Assembly (NCBI RefSeq): GCF_018320785.1
Contig: NC_054884.1
Coordinates: forward strand, 18,229,667 to 18,293,666
Direction: 5' to 3'
Length of the DNA stretch: 64,000 nt
From: Cheilinus undulatus
Lineage: Eukaryota > Chordata > Actinopteri > Labriformes > Labridae
Each line of letters starts with the position of its first letter. Position 1 is the stretch's first letter. Shown here in pieces: positions 1-9,948 of the stretch. Both the position numbers and the translations under genes were made by a program. Under the pieces are notes generated by a model, which had not been told where the DNA came from, ran no database searches, and was given only the letters and a program-made list of their open reading frames with translations.

Positions 1-382
1 CGGTACTTTTGCAACTCTGAAACAAAGGAAAATGGCATCAATTAAACAACACATTTAACATGCAACAAATTCTATAAAAGGTTAAGACTGGTCAGTTATG
101 TGTATTTACCAATAAATTATCATCCTGTAAATGTGACCAATACATCTATGACTACAAAAGTTAATGATCTGATATGGCCAAACGCGACTGAAGCCAAGAC
201 AAGCTCAAAGATGACAAACATATTATGATGAAAGCAGTTAAAGTGACTTGTTGTGTCATTGGAAGTCACATGAGGGGTTACAAACAACACTGACAACCCT
301 CCAGTTTCATGATGTTGCAGCTTGATTTTTACAAATCCTTTGCACACTTTAATAGAGACAGAGCTAAAGTCACAGTTCATAC
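1..382. other. Left-edge non-coding DNA (probable intron of the first gene)
   Basis: I see no exon or recognisable repeat here. The exon at 383-454 ends with a clear donor at its left side and phase 1, so this stretch is most simply the next intron of the minus-strand gene whose 3' end lies outside the window. Confidence 0.4.
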
Positions 383-3300
383 CTTCTTTAAGTTTCTTTA
401 TTTCTTCTGACTTCTTTTTCAGTTGCTCTTCAAGTGCTACACAGTTGGCACAACCTGCAAAACAAAGCAAATCATTCTTTTTGATGTGTTACATTAGAGT
501 AAACATCTCTTCCTTTAAGCCAACTACTGTAAAATCTGGTGTACAAGACAGATTTAATACATATGTTGTACATGCCTATATACTATGGCCAGTTTAAAGT
601 ACTGATACATATGCCATCATGTCAGCATGAGCAGCCGCTAACATCCCCCACTACTCACAAACTGAAACTATTATAGTTTTGCAGACTGATTAAGGTTGTC
701 CTTCAGGCATTTCCTGTATTTTGCCACATTCATTTTACCCTGTACCTTTACAAGCCTTCCAGGATCGACTGCTAAGAAGCATCCCCACAGCATGATGCTG
801 CCACCACCATGCTTCACAGTGGGGATGTTGTGTTTGTGGTGATGTGCAGTGTTTGATGTCCGCTGAATACCGTGTCTTGCCTGATGTTCAAAAAGCACCA
901 TTTTGGTCTTATTAGATGGAAGAACTTTGTTCCACTTGACCATGCAGTCTCACACATGCCTTTTGACGAACTCTACTTGAGATTTAATGAGTTTTCTTCA
1001 ACAGTGGCTTTCTCTTAATCCAGATTAGTCCCATAATCTAATCAGGTCTTCCTTATGCCATTTGTGACATTTCCTGAAAATTTCATGAAAATCCATCAAT
1101 GACTTTTTGAGTTCTGTTGCTAACAAACTAACAAACAAACAAACAGACCCACCCGATCACATAACCTCCTTGGTGGAGGTAAAAGGTGTGTGGATTGCTG
1201 GGTTGAAGATTTTTAATCTTTAAATGAAAAAAGCTGTTGGTATGGAAACATCAATAAAAATCAATAAATGGGGGGAGCAGGTGGCCTAGTGGTTAAGGGC
1301 GCTCCCCATGTATGCGGGCGGCCCGGTTTCGAATCTGGCCCGAGGCCCTTTGCCGCATGTCCCTCCCCCACTCTTGACCCTGTTTCCGGCTCTATCCACT
1401 GTCCTCCTCTATCTAATAAAGGCACAAAAATGCCCAAAAATAAATCTTAAAAAAAAAAAATAAAAAGAAAATCAATAAATGTAGTTTGTTAGCTTGCATA
1501 AAGAGCAAGACGGCCGATTTTTAGCAGCACTGTGAAAATAACTGATGGAATTGAGTCCCATGACAAGTTTATTTAGCTTACCGTGGGCTTGAGGTTTGGC
1601 TAGCAGACCTCTAAGGCTGGGTCCAGGCTGTCTGAGGGCTTTGCTTCTGCTGACAGCATCACCAGATGCAGTACAGGCTGGTGCTGCAGCTTCTGAAGGC
1701 ATGTGGTAAAGAGCAAGTACCAAAGAGTCTAAGTAACCAAAAAGACCTGAAAATGCTTCATTCACAACATGAGAAAATCCTAACCTACCTTCTCTTTGGG
1801 TTTTAGCCGGTAAAGCTCTCTGATTGGTAGTGGGCTGTTTCAGGTTTTTGGCTCTATTTGCTGCATCAGAGGAAGATGAGGATGCTTCAGCATTATTGGA
1901 TGATAAAGGAGCATCTGAAAGGAGAAGATACTACAGTCAGTGAATTATCCACATTGTAATTAAAAACCATCACAATAACTGGTAAGCAGTTTCTACAGGG
2001 GATGAAGATGCTTATGTGCAAAACCACAAATCAGGTCTAAGAATCATAGGCATTTTTACAATATTCAGCATTTACCCGTTCTCCTCCTCTTTGCTGCAAC
2101 TTGCAAAGTTTCAGCTCTGCTTAAAGGGTGCTTCTTCCCTTGTGCCATCTTCGTAGCTGGCTTTGTCGCTGTTGGTAATAAGGCAGATAAAACAAAAAAC
2201 TGCATGAAAATGAAGGATCACACGGTTAAAAAAAGAAAGAAGTATCAACCTCACTCATGTTCGTATGCAAAACTCCAGTATTAAAGAAAATAAAAACCTT
2301 TGGATTTTACTATTTTCATCTATAAAATGTTTTTGTTAACTCTTAGCCTCTCTCTTCTCATGTTGTTCGGTGTTGTTAATGAGTACTGGTCATTCATCTC
2401 TTCAAGTAAAACTTTGCTTTTTGCATTTGGTATAGCCTTGCAAAAATGAAATAATGATGTACATACGCTTGAGTGTTTATAAAAACCTTTGGCTTCTGAG
2501 GCTAATGCTGGCATGCCAGAACATAACATTTATAAACAGTTTAAAACCAAACTGCCCTCTCATTCTTGCTCTTCTTGATAGCTGTTCTTTTTTAATTCTG
2601 TGCTCATTTTGCTGTTAAATTTCTGTTTATTTTACAGTTGAATGTCAGAATAAACAGCCAGAGCTGTAGCAGTGGGACCACAGTAAGAGTACCTGCAGGT
2701 GATCGTGGTTTGTCATTGTCTGAAGAAGGAGGAGGAGGTGCTGGTGCATTGCTTCTTGTTGTTGGCGGCCTGAGACCTGCTGTAGCTCTCTGGATACCTG
2801 AAGGTATGCCACTTGATTGTGGTTTACGCAAGCCAGAATTTGGCAGCTTGGATCCTAGGTGAGCACAAAGGGGACAGAGTGTGGATAAAGTTTACTGTGT
2901 ATGCATAGATTCCCATGGAGAGGGTATTCTTTCATGGTCTTGTTTTTAATATGGCTATATGGAGGTTTAAAATGATTGGTTTTGGCCATTTCAATGTTTT
3001 TGAAATGTATACCGTTTAATTTTAAGCTGTATCTTTGTTGAGTTATTCACCCCAAGCTTGAGAGGTGGTGTAGAAACAAAATCCTTACTTTAATACGAGT
3101 GTAGAGCCAAAAGACTGTACTAAATAAAAAAAAAAAAAAGCAATGAAAAGAAAGAAAATGTTTGACAAACAATGCTGATGCTGTTAAAAGTCAGATTCTT
3201 AGCTAATGCTTCGAGTAGCCTGAGCACAAAAATAAAAAAGAAATCTATTATTTTGGGGCTTTTCTGCCTTTATTTGGATAAAATAGATAGAGAGAGACAG

Positions 3301-6300
3301 AAAATATAGGGAGAGAAAGTGGGGGAAGACACATCAAACAGCGCTAAGATCAGGAAACAACACAGATCAACCAACTCCTGAATGACAGGGCAGAAAGTTA
3401 TCAGACAAAACATTTACAACCTGATCCATTTTCCCCTAACCACTTTAATCTGCTTTTTAAATTAATGATTATGTTGACTGATCGTTTATGTTGCTCAGAA
3501 AGACCTAAAAAGTTTTCCAACTTTATTAACTAACAGTAGCATGCTAACTCTACCTGTGTCTTTCTCTCCCTACATCAGTGACTGGTTTTGGAGATTTTTC
3601 AGATGATCTCTCTAGTGTCAGTTGTTGATATCCTGTCTTTGGTCTAGAGTGTGCGCTGATGTGCCTCGTTGTGCGCCAGAGTTTTAGATAAACGCTAATT
3701 TGTTATTGTCAGATTGCTATTTTCTCAAAAACACAACAAACCAAAGCATTAAATATGAGTTTAAAGATGATATCCTGATGTGTTATTCTACAGAAAGAGG
3801 GGAGGAGATGCAGCCATGACTGAGTGAGAACAAACATGGACAGAGACCTCTTGATGCTTACTCTAAAGCCATCAAGCTGCTACCACCTTTTTTCTGTTGC
3901 TTTTCTGGGACAGTCTTAAACAAAAAGTCCTCTCTTAGTGGCTGAATTCATTTCTTCTCATTATTTTAGATTATTTCACTAAAATCTCTCTGAACACTGA
4001 AGGCTTCTCAATGACTTCTGCTCACACTGAGGTGGCAGGGCTTACTCACAAATAGAGACAGGCTGGTTATGTACAGGCTTCACTGCTCTAAATACCATTA
4101 ATTCTTACATGGACAAGCACGTAAAAACAGAAAATGTTTATACTTTGGTCTTGATTGCTTTTGAAGGCTATAAAGAGGCACCAGAACATCAGTGTTATTT
4201 TCAATATATTTCTTAACCTATCAAAAAACCACTCAGGAACTTAATCTCATAGGGTGCAAAGATGTTTTACATTCTCATCATGTTTTTCTGATAAATAAAG
4301 ATTCAAAGTGAAATTTCTGAAAAATGTAGGAGAAGCTACTGCACCTGTTGTTGTAGCTCGCAAGTTGTAGGAGTTTGGTATTCCTGCAGGCTGAAAAACA
4401 CAAAAGGATTTAATTAACATGTTGTTCATGCCTGGTTATTTCTGTAGTTATTTCGAGAAGTTGATTTAAAAGATGAAACAGAAAAGGACACAAAACTGCT
4501 AACAGCCAATTTTTCACCCCAACTTGAGCTTGACTTTTTCCTGCCAGTCCCAGAGTAAATTTTCCACATGAAATCAGGGTGAACTGACATGTGAACGCAG
4601 CAGGTAAATAAGGGTCAAAAATACTGTAGGTAAAACAGTAATGATGACATTTACTTCACACAACTAGTGCAATCATCATTCACATAACAAAGCTGTTTCA
4701 TGCTGGTATCTGCTCACCAGAATGTTCTAATCACTCTTATTAATACAGTGGCTATGTTCATTCAAACGTAGCTTGATATAAAGGCAAAAAAATAATTTGG
4801 GTTGGACACTGCTTTTCATGCTATCTTGGATATCTTGTAATTACTACAACAGCATCTGTTGATCATAACCTGCCCTTGAAACAGTGAAAACTTCACACTG
4901 TGAGAGATGTGTGAGTAACAGCCTTAAATTTAACAGACAGGCTCAAATCTAAAAAAGAAAGGAAAAAAAAAATTAAAAACATAAGATTATTACCACTTGG
5001 GGTACATCAGAGGCAGCAGTACTTCTCAGAGCTTCAGCCTGGGTTCTCTGTCTCGTCATGGGCAGGCCTGCGGTTGGGAGCTCAAACTTTCCAGGAAGTA
5101 ATGAGGCTGGTTTGTACTTCAACAGGTGAGATGTGGATTTGGATGGCGGTAGGAGGGATTTAGCAGCAGGTTTCGTCAGGAATGTTTTCCTGTCGCAGAC
5201 AATGTTTGGAGGAATGTCCGAGGTCACAGGACTGTCAGGCTTATTGGGAACGTCCCCATACAGCTTCTTTGTTGCCCCAGAGATCTTGCCCACCTCTCTT
5301 TCATTATTAAAGTTAAACACTTTACAGCTAGGCATTGGCGTTGATGTTATCAAAGCAGCTGCTGCTAAATCTAGGGTGTCATCTAATAGGAATGTGTTTG
5401 CTTTGTTGCTCTCCAGATCTCTGCTTTGATGGACAGAGGAGTCGGAGAGACTGTCTGTCATTGGCAGACCAGACTGTGATGAATCCTTAGTCTCTCTTTT
5501 GGATAAACCAGAAGCTTTCTCCATTTGTGGGTCGGCCTCAAATGTGCTCTCAGGGACGTCAGATGTCTTGGCATTGGGGTCTGTATTGGTCGTTGACCTA
5601 TTCTGTTTAGAGGTTTCACAAGGCTGGATTTCAGAAGTGGTGTTTTTAGGGCTGCTTGTTACGTCACAAACCTTAGAAGTAGAAGGCTTGTCCAAAGTGT
5701 TCTGATGACCGTCAGTCTTTTCTGACAGAGTTATCGTGCCGTTCTGCAGCTGAGTAGGTCTGGTATCGAATGTGTTGTTTTGGAGGCAGAAGGTTCCAGC
5801 AGCAGCTTCCCCTAGTGTTGAATTTCCACTGGATTTTTGAAAAGAATTCCTATCAAAAGTGGCATTCTGCACTTCACATGTGCCTTTTGTTTTTAAGGCA
5901 GAAAAATTCACAACAGGGGAGTTTTCAGTTATATTTCTAGAGAGATGAGTAGCCGAGTCTTTAGTCTCACCCTCTGCTGGAAGATCCAACGTTTTATTCT
6001 GAGGTGTTTGAGCTGTGCTGCTTAAACTGCTAGAGGAACTCAGACTGGCAGTTTGGCCAACAGTAAATGTGTCATTTGCAGATCCAGATGTTTTAGGGCT
6101 CAGGCTTGACAGATGTGAATTGTGGCTAGTATGTAGCTCTTCAGTATTTGTGGTCGACACAGGCTGCACTTCAGAGGTTACAGTCTTTGAGCTGGTGTCA
6201 CACTGCATATCAGAAGTAGAGAACTGTGTCTTAGCACTCTGTACAGACATGTCACTGGAGGAGCTCATGTCATGTGTAACGTTAACAGGATGGGTTCCAG

Positions 6301-7624
6301 GTGTGTCTTCTGCTATTGTGTGAATGTTCGGCATGTTTTGTTCACTTTCTGCCAATGAGGGGCGACTGTTTCCTGAAATGTTGCTCATAGAAATATCCCG
6401 CGTTAATTCCAAAGAGGGTTTTGTTACATTCGACTGTTCATGGAAAGAGCTGATGGTATGTGTGGCATTACCTTCAAGAGTGCTTGACAAGTCCTCACTT
6501 TGAATTATGTCCAACGTGGCAGACTCTGAGGAAGCCATGTTGGTTCTTGACGTTTCTGCTGGTGAAATATCCAGTGTAACATTTAAGGGGGATTGTTCTC
6601 CTGCAGCCAATGGCTCTGACTCATGATTGGGCTCTGCTGCAGTTTGTCCACTGAATCCTGAAGAGTCTATGTTGTTTTTTGCGGTACCAGTTGGTGAAAT
6701 ACCCAGTGTAACGTTTATGGAGGATCGTTCGCTTGCTGGCAATAACTCAGAATCACGCTTGAACTCTGCTGCAGTTTGACCGTTGAGTTCTGAAGAGTCC
6801 ATGTTGGTTTTTGCAGTATCCGCTGGTGAAATATCCTGCGTAATGTTCATGGAGGATCGTTCTCCTGCTGGCGACAGCTCAGAATCACGTGTTACGTCCA
6901 GGAGAGTTATTTCTGGGAAGTATCTATCATCCAGCCATCGTAGAGGAGCAAAAGCGCTCTCAGGGGGATCATCCATCTTCATGCTTAGCATCTGAGAGGT
7001 AGTATTTAAACTGCTGGAGACATTCAACTTGGAAGGCTGGTGAGAAGTGAATGAAGAGCACACAGTCTGGGCTGTTACAGGTGTAGCAGGCACACTGTCA
7101 GGAAGAGCTGAATCATTTCTTGTTACTTGCATCGTAGAATCACAAGTCACATCAAGAAGAGTTATTTCTGGTAAATATTCGTCCTCCAGCAGGCGCATGG
7201 GAGCATTCGTACCCACCGTTGGTTGTCCAGGATGGCTGCTGGAGAGCTGTGAGTCAGGGTGTCGGTTTGAATCTTCATTTGATTTTTGACTATTTGCATC
7301 ACATTGTTTTAAAGACCCTGGAGACAGACATTTATTACTAATATTAAGGTATTTTAAAATTGGCGTCAGAGCAGACTGGAGTCCAGAGAGCCGTGACTTG
7401 GCTTTGATTTTGCTGCTTGGTGGAGCTGGAGTTGAAAAGGTGCAAGTGTTAGAGAGGGGTGGATTTTCTCCACTTTGCTGTGCAGAGGAACCTCCAACCG
7501 CATCTCCCACTTGGACCTCTCCTTCAGGTGGAATATTTTCCCAGTCATCATCAGCATCGTCATTTTCATGAACATATGAGGTTTGCACTGTTGTTGTTGT
7601 CTCACTGGCCATGCTGAATGACAT
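383..7624 (-). CDS. Ser/Thr-rich putative microtubule/mitotic protein, 3' end outside window
   Basis: I do not recognise the exact gene. Predicted coding exons, in order: 7624-4994, 4390-4345, 2854-2693, 2168-2076, 1914-1789, 1692-1582, 454-383. Phases agree at every junction and the last five exons are phase 1 on both sides. The start is the ATG at 7624, with a second in-frame Met four codons later. The first exon encodes 877 residues rich in Ser/Thr, with WENIPPEGE near the N-terminus, two copies of PEITLLDVT and a 44-residue tandem repeat. Later exons carry SSGIPSG flanked by basic residues (an SxIP-type EB1-binding motif), a proline run, AAKRRR (nuclear-signal-like) and a heptad-like coil with LEEQLKKKSEEIKKL. 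SxIP plus coiled coil plus a cell-cycle-like promoter suggests a spindle or microtubule-tip protein, as in GTSE1 or PSRC1. No conserved domain proves it. Confidence 0.72.
640..1000 (-). mobile_element. Tc1-like transposase fragment
   Basis: On the minus strand this translates to a degraded Tc1 core, including HGGGSIMLWGCF and KYRKCLKDNLNQSAKL, which match the block after the second catalytic Asp in fish Tc1 transposases. It sits in the intron between exons 1582-1692 and 383-454 of the first gene. No intact reading frame or terminal repeats are visible. Confidence 0.8.
1020..1190. repeat. RTE-type LINE 3' tail (copy 1)
   Basis: It contains the dispersed fish sequence around 'gacatttcctgaaaatttca', an (acaaacaa)n stretch and the end 'cataacctccttggtggagg'. 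A second copy lies at 47880-48150. Assignment to an RTE/Expander-like LINE tail is from memory of the family, so the class is tentative. The repeat itself is directly visible. Confidence 0.6.
1268..1455 (+). mobile_element. tRNA-derived SINE
   Basis: The 5' part looks like a tRNA gene: an A-box-like 'tggcctagtggttaag' followed about 40 bases later by a B-box-like 'ggtttcgaatc'. The body runs to an A-rich tail at 1448-1470. This head, body and tail layout is that of a fish tRNA-derived SINE. The 60-aa open frame across it is not a gene. Confidence 0.8.
2855..4344. other. Intron of first gene, no recognised element
   Basis: This is an intron between exons 4390-4345 and 2854-2693. It is AT-rich with a short A-run near 3125. 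I see no transposon ends or further exon with matching splice phase. Confidence 0.5.
6500..6896 (-). repeat. Tandem 132-bp coding repeat (44 aa, about three units)
   Basis: Within the large exon three consecutive units each contain a segment like RDSELSPAGERSS, then N-(I/V)-T-x-x-ISP, then a (T/S)x(T/N)N(M/I)-(D/A)-SS segment. The phrase 'ctcagaatcacg' recurs exactly 132 bases apart (6747 and 6879) with a diverged third copy 132 bases further down. It is an in-frame minisatellite, so copy number could vary between individuals or species. Confidence 0.8.
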
Positions 7625-7674
7625 GTATTGTTTTTTCCAGAGAGTTTCTTGTTATAAGTGACTAGGAACAACAC

Positions 7675-7692
7675 TCAGAGCTCTGGACACAT
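7675..7692 (-). other. Short upstream ORF in the 5' leader
   Basis: In the leader exon (predicted 7731 down to the start codon at 7624) an ATG at 7692 opens a five-codon frame (M-C-P-E-L) that stops about 50 bases before the main start. If it is in the mature transcript it could lower translation of the main frame. Whether the ribosome uses it is unknown. Confidence 0.45.
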
Positions 7693-7731
7693 GTTTTCAA
7701 GATGTCTTCTCTGGTACTTCGTGGTTATAGA

Positions 7732-9262
7732 CTGAGGATAAAACAGAGTTAACAATTTTATTAACTTTTCAATACAAGACAGGGTTTTGAAAATGTTAAC
7801 AATTTTGATACAGTTTGAAAACAATAAAATCTGCATTATTTATATACTTGGTTGTCATCTGGTGGGTCTGGACATAAGGGTGAATCAAGAGATTATTTTT
7901 CAGTGGGTTGTGGAAGTGTGCCTGGAGGAAATTTGTGGCAAAAAACTATATTGTGCTTTTATTTTGAAAGACATGTCTCCATCTCGTTGTTCTGTCAGAT
8001 CTTTTGTTCTAGCTCAAGACCAAACTGTCCCATTCTTTTATTTAAACAATTTGATTCTGGTTGAAAAAGTAAGGATATTTGGGTCCTCTTGATGCTAGTC
8101 CAGTTGAGAACCTCTGATTTATATGATCTGCATCAAAAAATCACTAAAGTGGTAAAAACTTTATAGCTTGAGTCAAACTGGTTATGTTTCAATCAAGTCT
8201 GACTCAGTTCAGTTTTGTATGCAAATATCTGTTTCCACCATCAACAGTTGGTCGTAGAAGGTGAAATATTTCTTTAACCATATATGTGTAAAAAATACAA
8301 GTTTAAAACTTTTTTTGCAGCAGAGATGGTGTGCTCTACACATGATGCAATCATTCAAGTCTTGTTTTCTAGAAAAGTTAGCAAAAAAGTCATACTTTCC
8401 TTGTTTATTTATGTTTTTGTTAATTAAAAAGATTGGTGAAAAACGCATCAAGATTAAAAAGTTAACACAGATTGCTGATCTAATCAGGACTGGACTGATA
8501 TGTGTTTATTATGCATCACATTTACTTATAATGGCTGACAAGGGGATATCTGTAAAAAATGGATCAAACAGTAACTCATTTCTGATAAAACTATTTTGTG
8601 TTGATCATTTTGGTTTAATAGCTGTAGGCTATTAAAGATCACTACAGCAGCACATTGTCAAATAATAATTTTACATTAAATAGCCTAAATAAATACAAAA
8701 TTCACTTTATTATAAAGGTGTGACAACATAAAAACACTTGATTAAAGATTCATATTCTCATTCTTGTTACTGCCAGTTATGAAAGATCACATTTACAGTA
8801 CAACTTCTCGGTATTTCATAATTTTAGTAAACTTTAAATTAAATATTTCTCTCTTTACTTGGGTAAATATATCGGCCAGTAATTGTATCTCTACTGAAGT
8901 ATATTTTAACAAAAGAAAATGTTCTTTTACATGATTACAGTAGTGATACTTTTTCCACCTCTGATTACAACATAAGTGACTTACAGGCTGGTACATCAAA
9001 GTATGTATCACTGGTTTTAATAGACCACCTAGGCCACATTTTATGTGATGTTAATAAGACTAAAACTGCGTCTGTTATCTAAAAAGTTAATTACGGCTTA
9101 TTCTAGGCATATAGGCAGTGCTATTATAACTTCACCCATCAGATAATCACACAGCAAGTTTTCTATAATGACAGTTGTCTTTTCTAGCCCTGCTCAACTG
9201 ACTGCTAGCTACGATCAAGTTAGCAGAGCAACGTCAGTCGTTCGTCAACAGCTTTGACTTAC
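7732..9262. other. First intron (5' UTR) of the minus-strand gene
   Basis: A strong donor (TAGTAG|GTAAGT read on the minus strand) lies at 9263/9262 and an acceptor (tttatcctcag) at 7731. Between them I see only AT-rich DNA with no recognised element. The open frames here are short and unsupported. Confidence 0.5.
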
Positions 9263-9470
9263 CTACTAGACGTCAGGGCGCACTTTTCTACCTGTTGAAT
9301 ATTCACAAAAGATTTTGCGATCTCTTTTTTCGGCATTTATAGTTTCATTTACTTTAAATGTCAAATAACACCGAAAACTTGAAGTCACAACCACTCAAAC
9401 GCCGCTCTGGTTCAAACTTCGGTTTATCTCAAACTTATTGGATGATTCCAACCAATCAGAACGCTAGATT
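9263..9470 (-). promoter_or_regulatory. Leader exon 1 and promoter with CCAAT boxes and CHR-like element
   Basis: On the minus strand, CCAAT lies at 9441-9437 and an inverted CCAAT (ATTGG) at 9456-9452. A TTTGAA hexamer (CHR consensus) lies at 9416-9411. A GC-rich patch and a consensus donor at 9263 follow. No TATA box is evident. NF-Y sites plus a CHR and no TATA are typical of DREAM/MuvB-controlled G2/M genes, which would fit the mitotic reading of the gene. The transcription start (about 9350-9410) is inferred. Confidence 0.5.
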
Positions 9471-9786
9471 TCTTCTTCGTGTATTTTAGCACTGGTGAGT
9501 CCTATGAGCCCCGTGCTGCCATCTAGTGTATCTATAAATCCTCACCAAAAATTTAAATCTTCCACTTGCTCTTTTCTAACTTTATTTGCACATTCTCATT
9601 ATTTTACATGTTTAATAAACAAAAACATTAAACATTTTAAAATGTGCAAAATGCTGCACTTTAACTACTTTTTGTTGCATCCCAATTATTGCATGTTTCA
9701 TACTTTAGACTTTAAGGTTATTGTCTTTGCTGCAAAAACATACCCATGCAAAGTGCATGCAACATTTTCAATTAAAGAGAGCACCA

Positions 9787-9792
9787 TTTATT
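9787..9792 (-). terminator. Candidate polyadenylation signal of the acidic gene
   Basis: Reading the minus strand, AATAAA lies about 160 bases past the stop codon of the acidic protein gene (stop at 9951-9949). It leaves only about 350-400 bases before the CCAAT boxes of the next gene. Confidence 0.45.
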
Positions 9793-9948
9793 TTGAAGTT
9801 ATTTTTTATTACAAACATTTAACACAGGCAAAGTCACACACATTAAAAACATTTAATCAGTGTAATCAGTTTGATATATACACCAAATAAAGCAGTTTAT
9901 ATATTTATATTCAAATATTCACAGAAGGGAAAACAATTCATCTTCATC

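Noticed and set aside
1268-1450. 60-aa plus-strand open frame
   Set aside because: It lies wholly within a tRNA-derived SINE with A and B boxes.
4994-7624. Identification of the Ser/Thr-rich gene as KNL1, TROAP or PSRC1
   Set aside because: KNL1 MELT consensus is not matched, and remembered TROAP and PSRC1 sequences do not align beyond general Pro/Ser-rich character.
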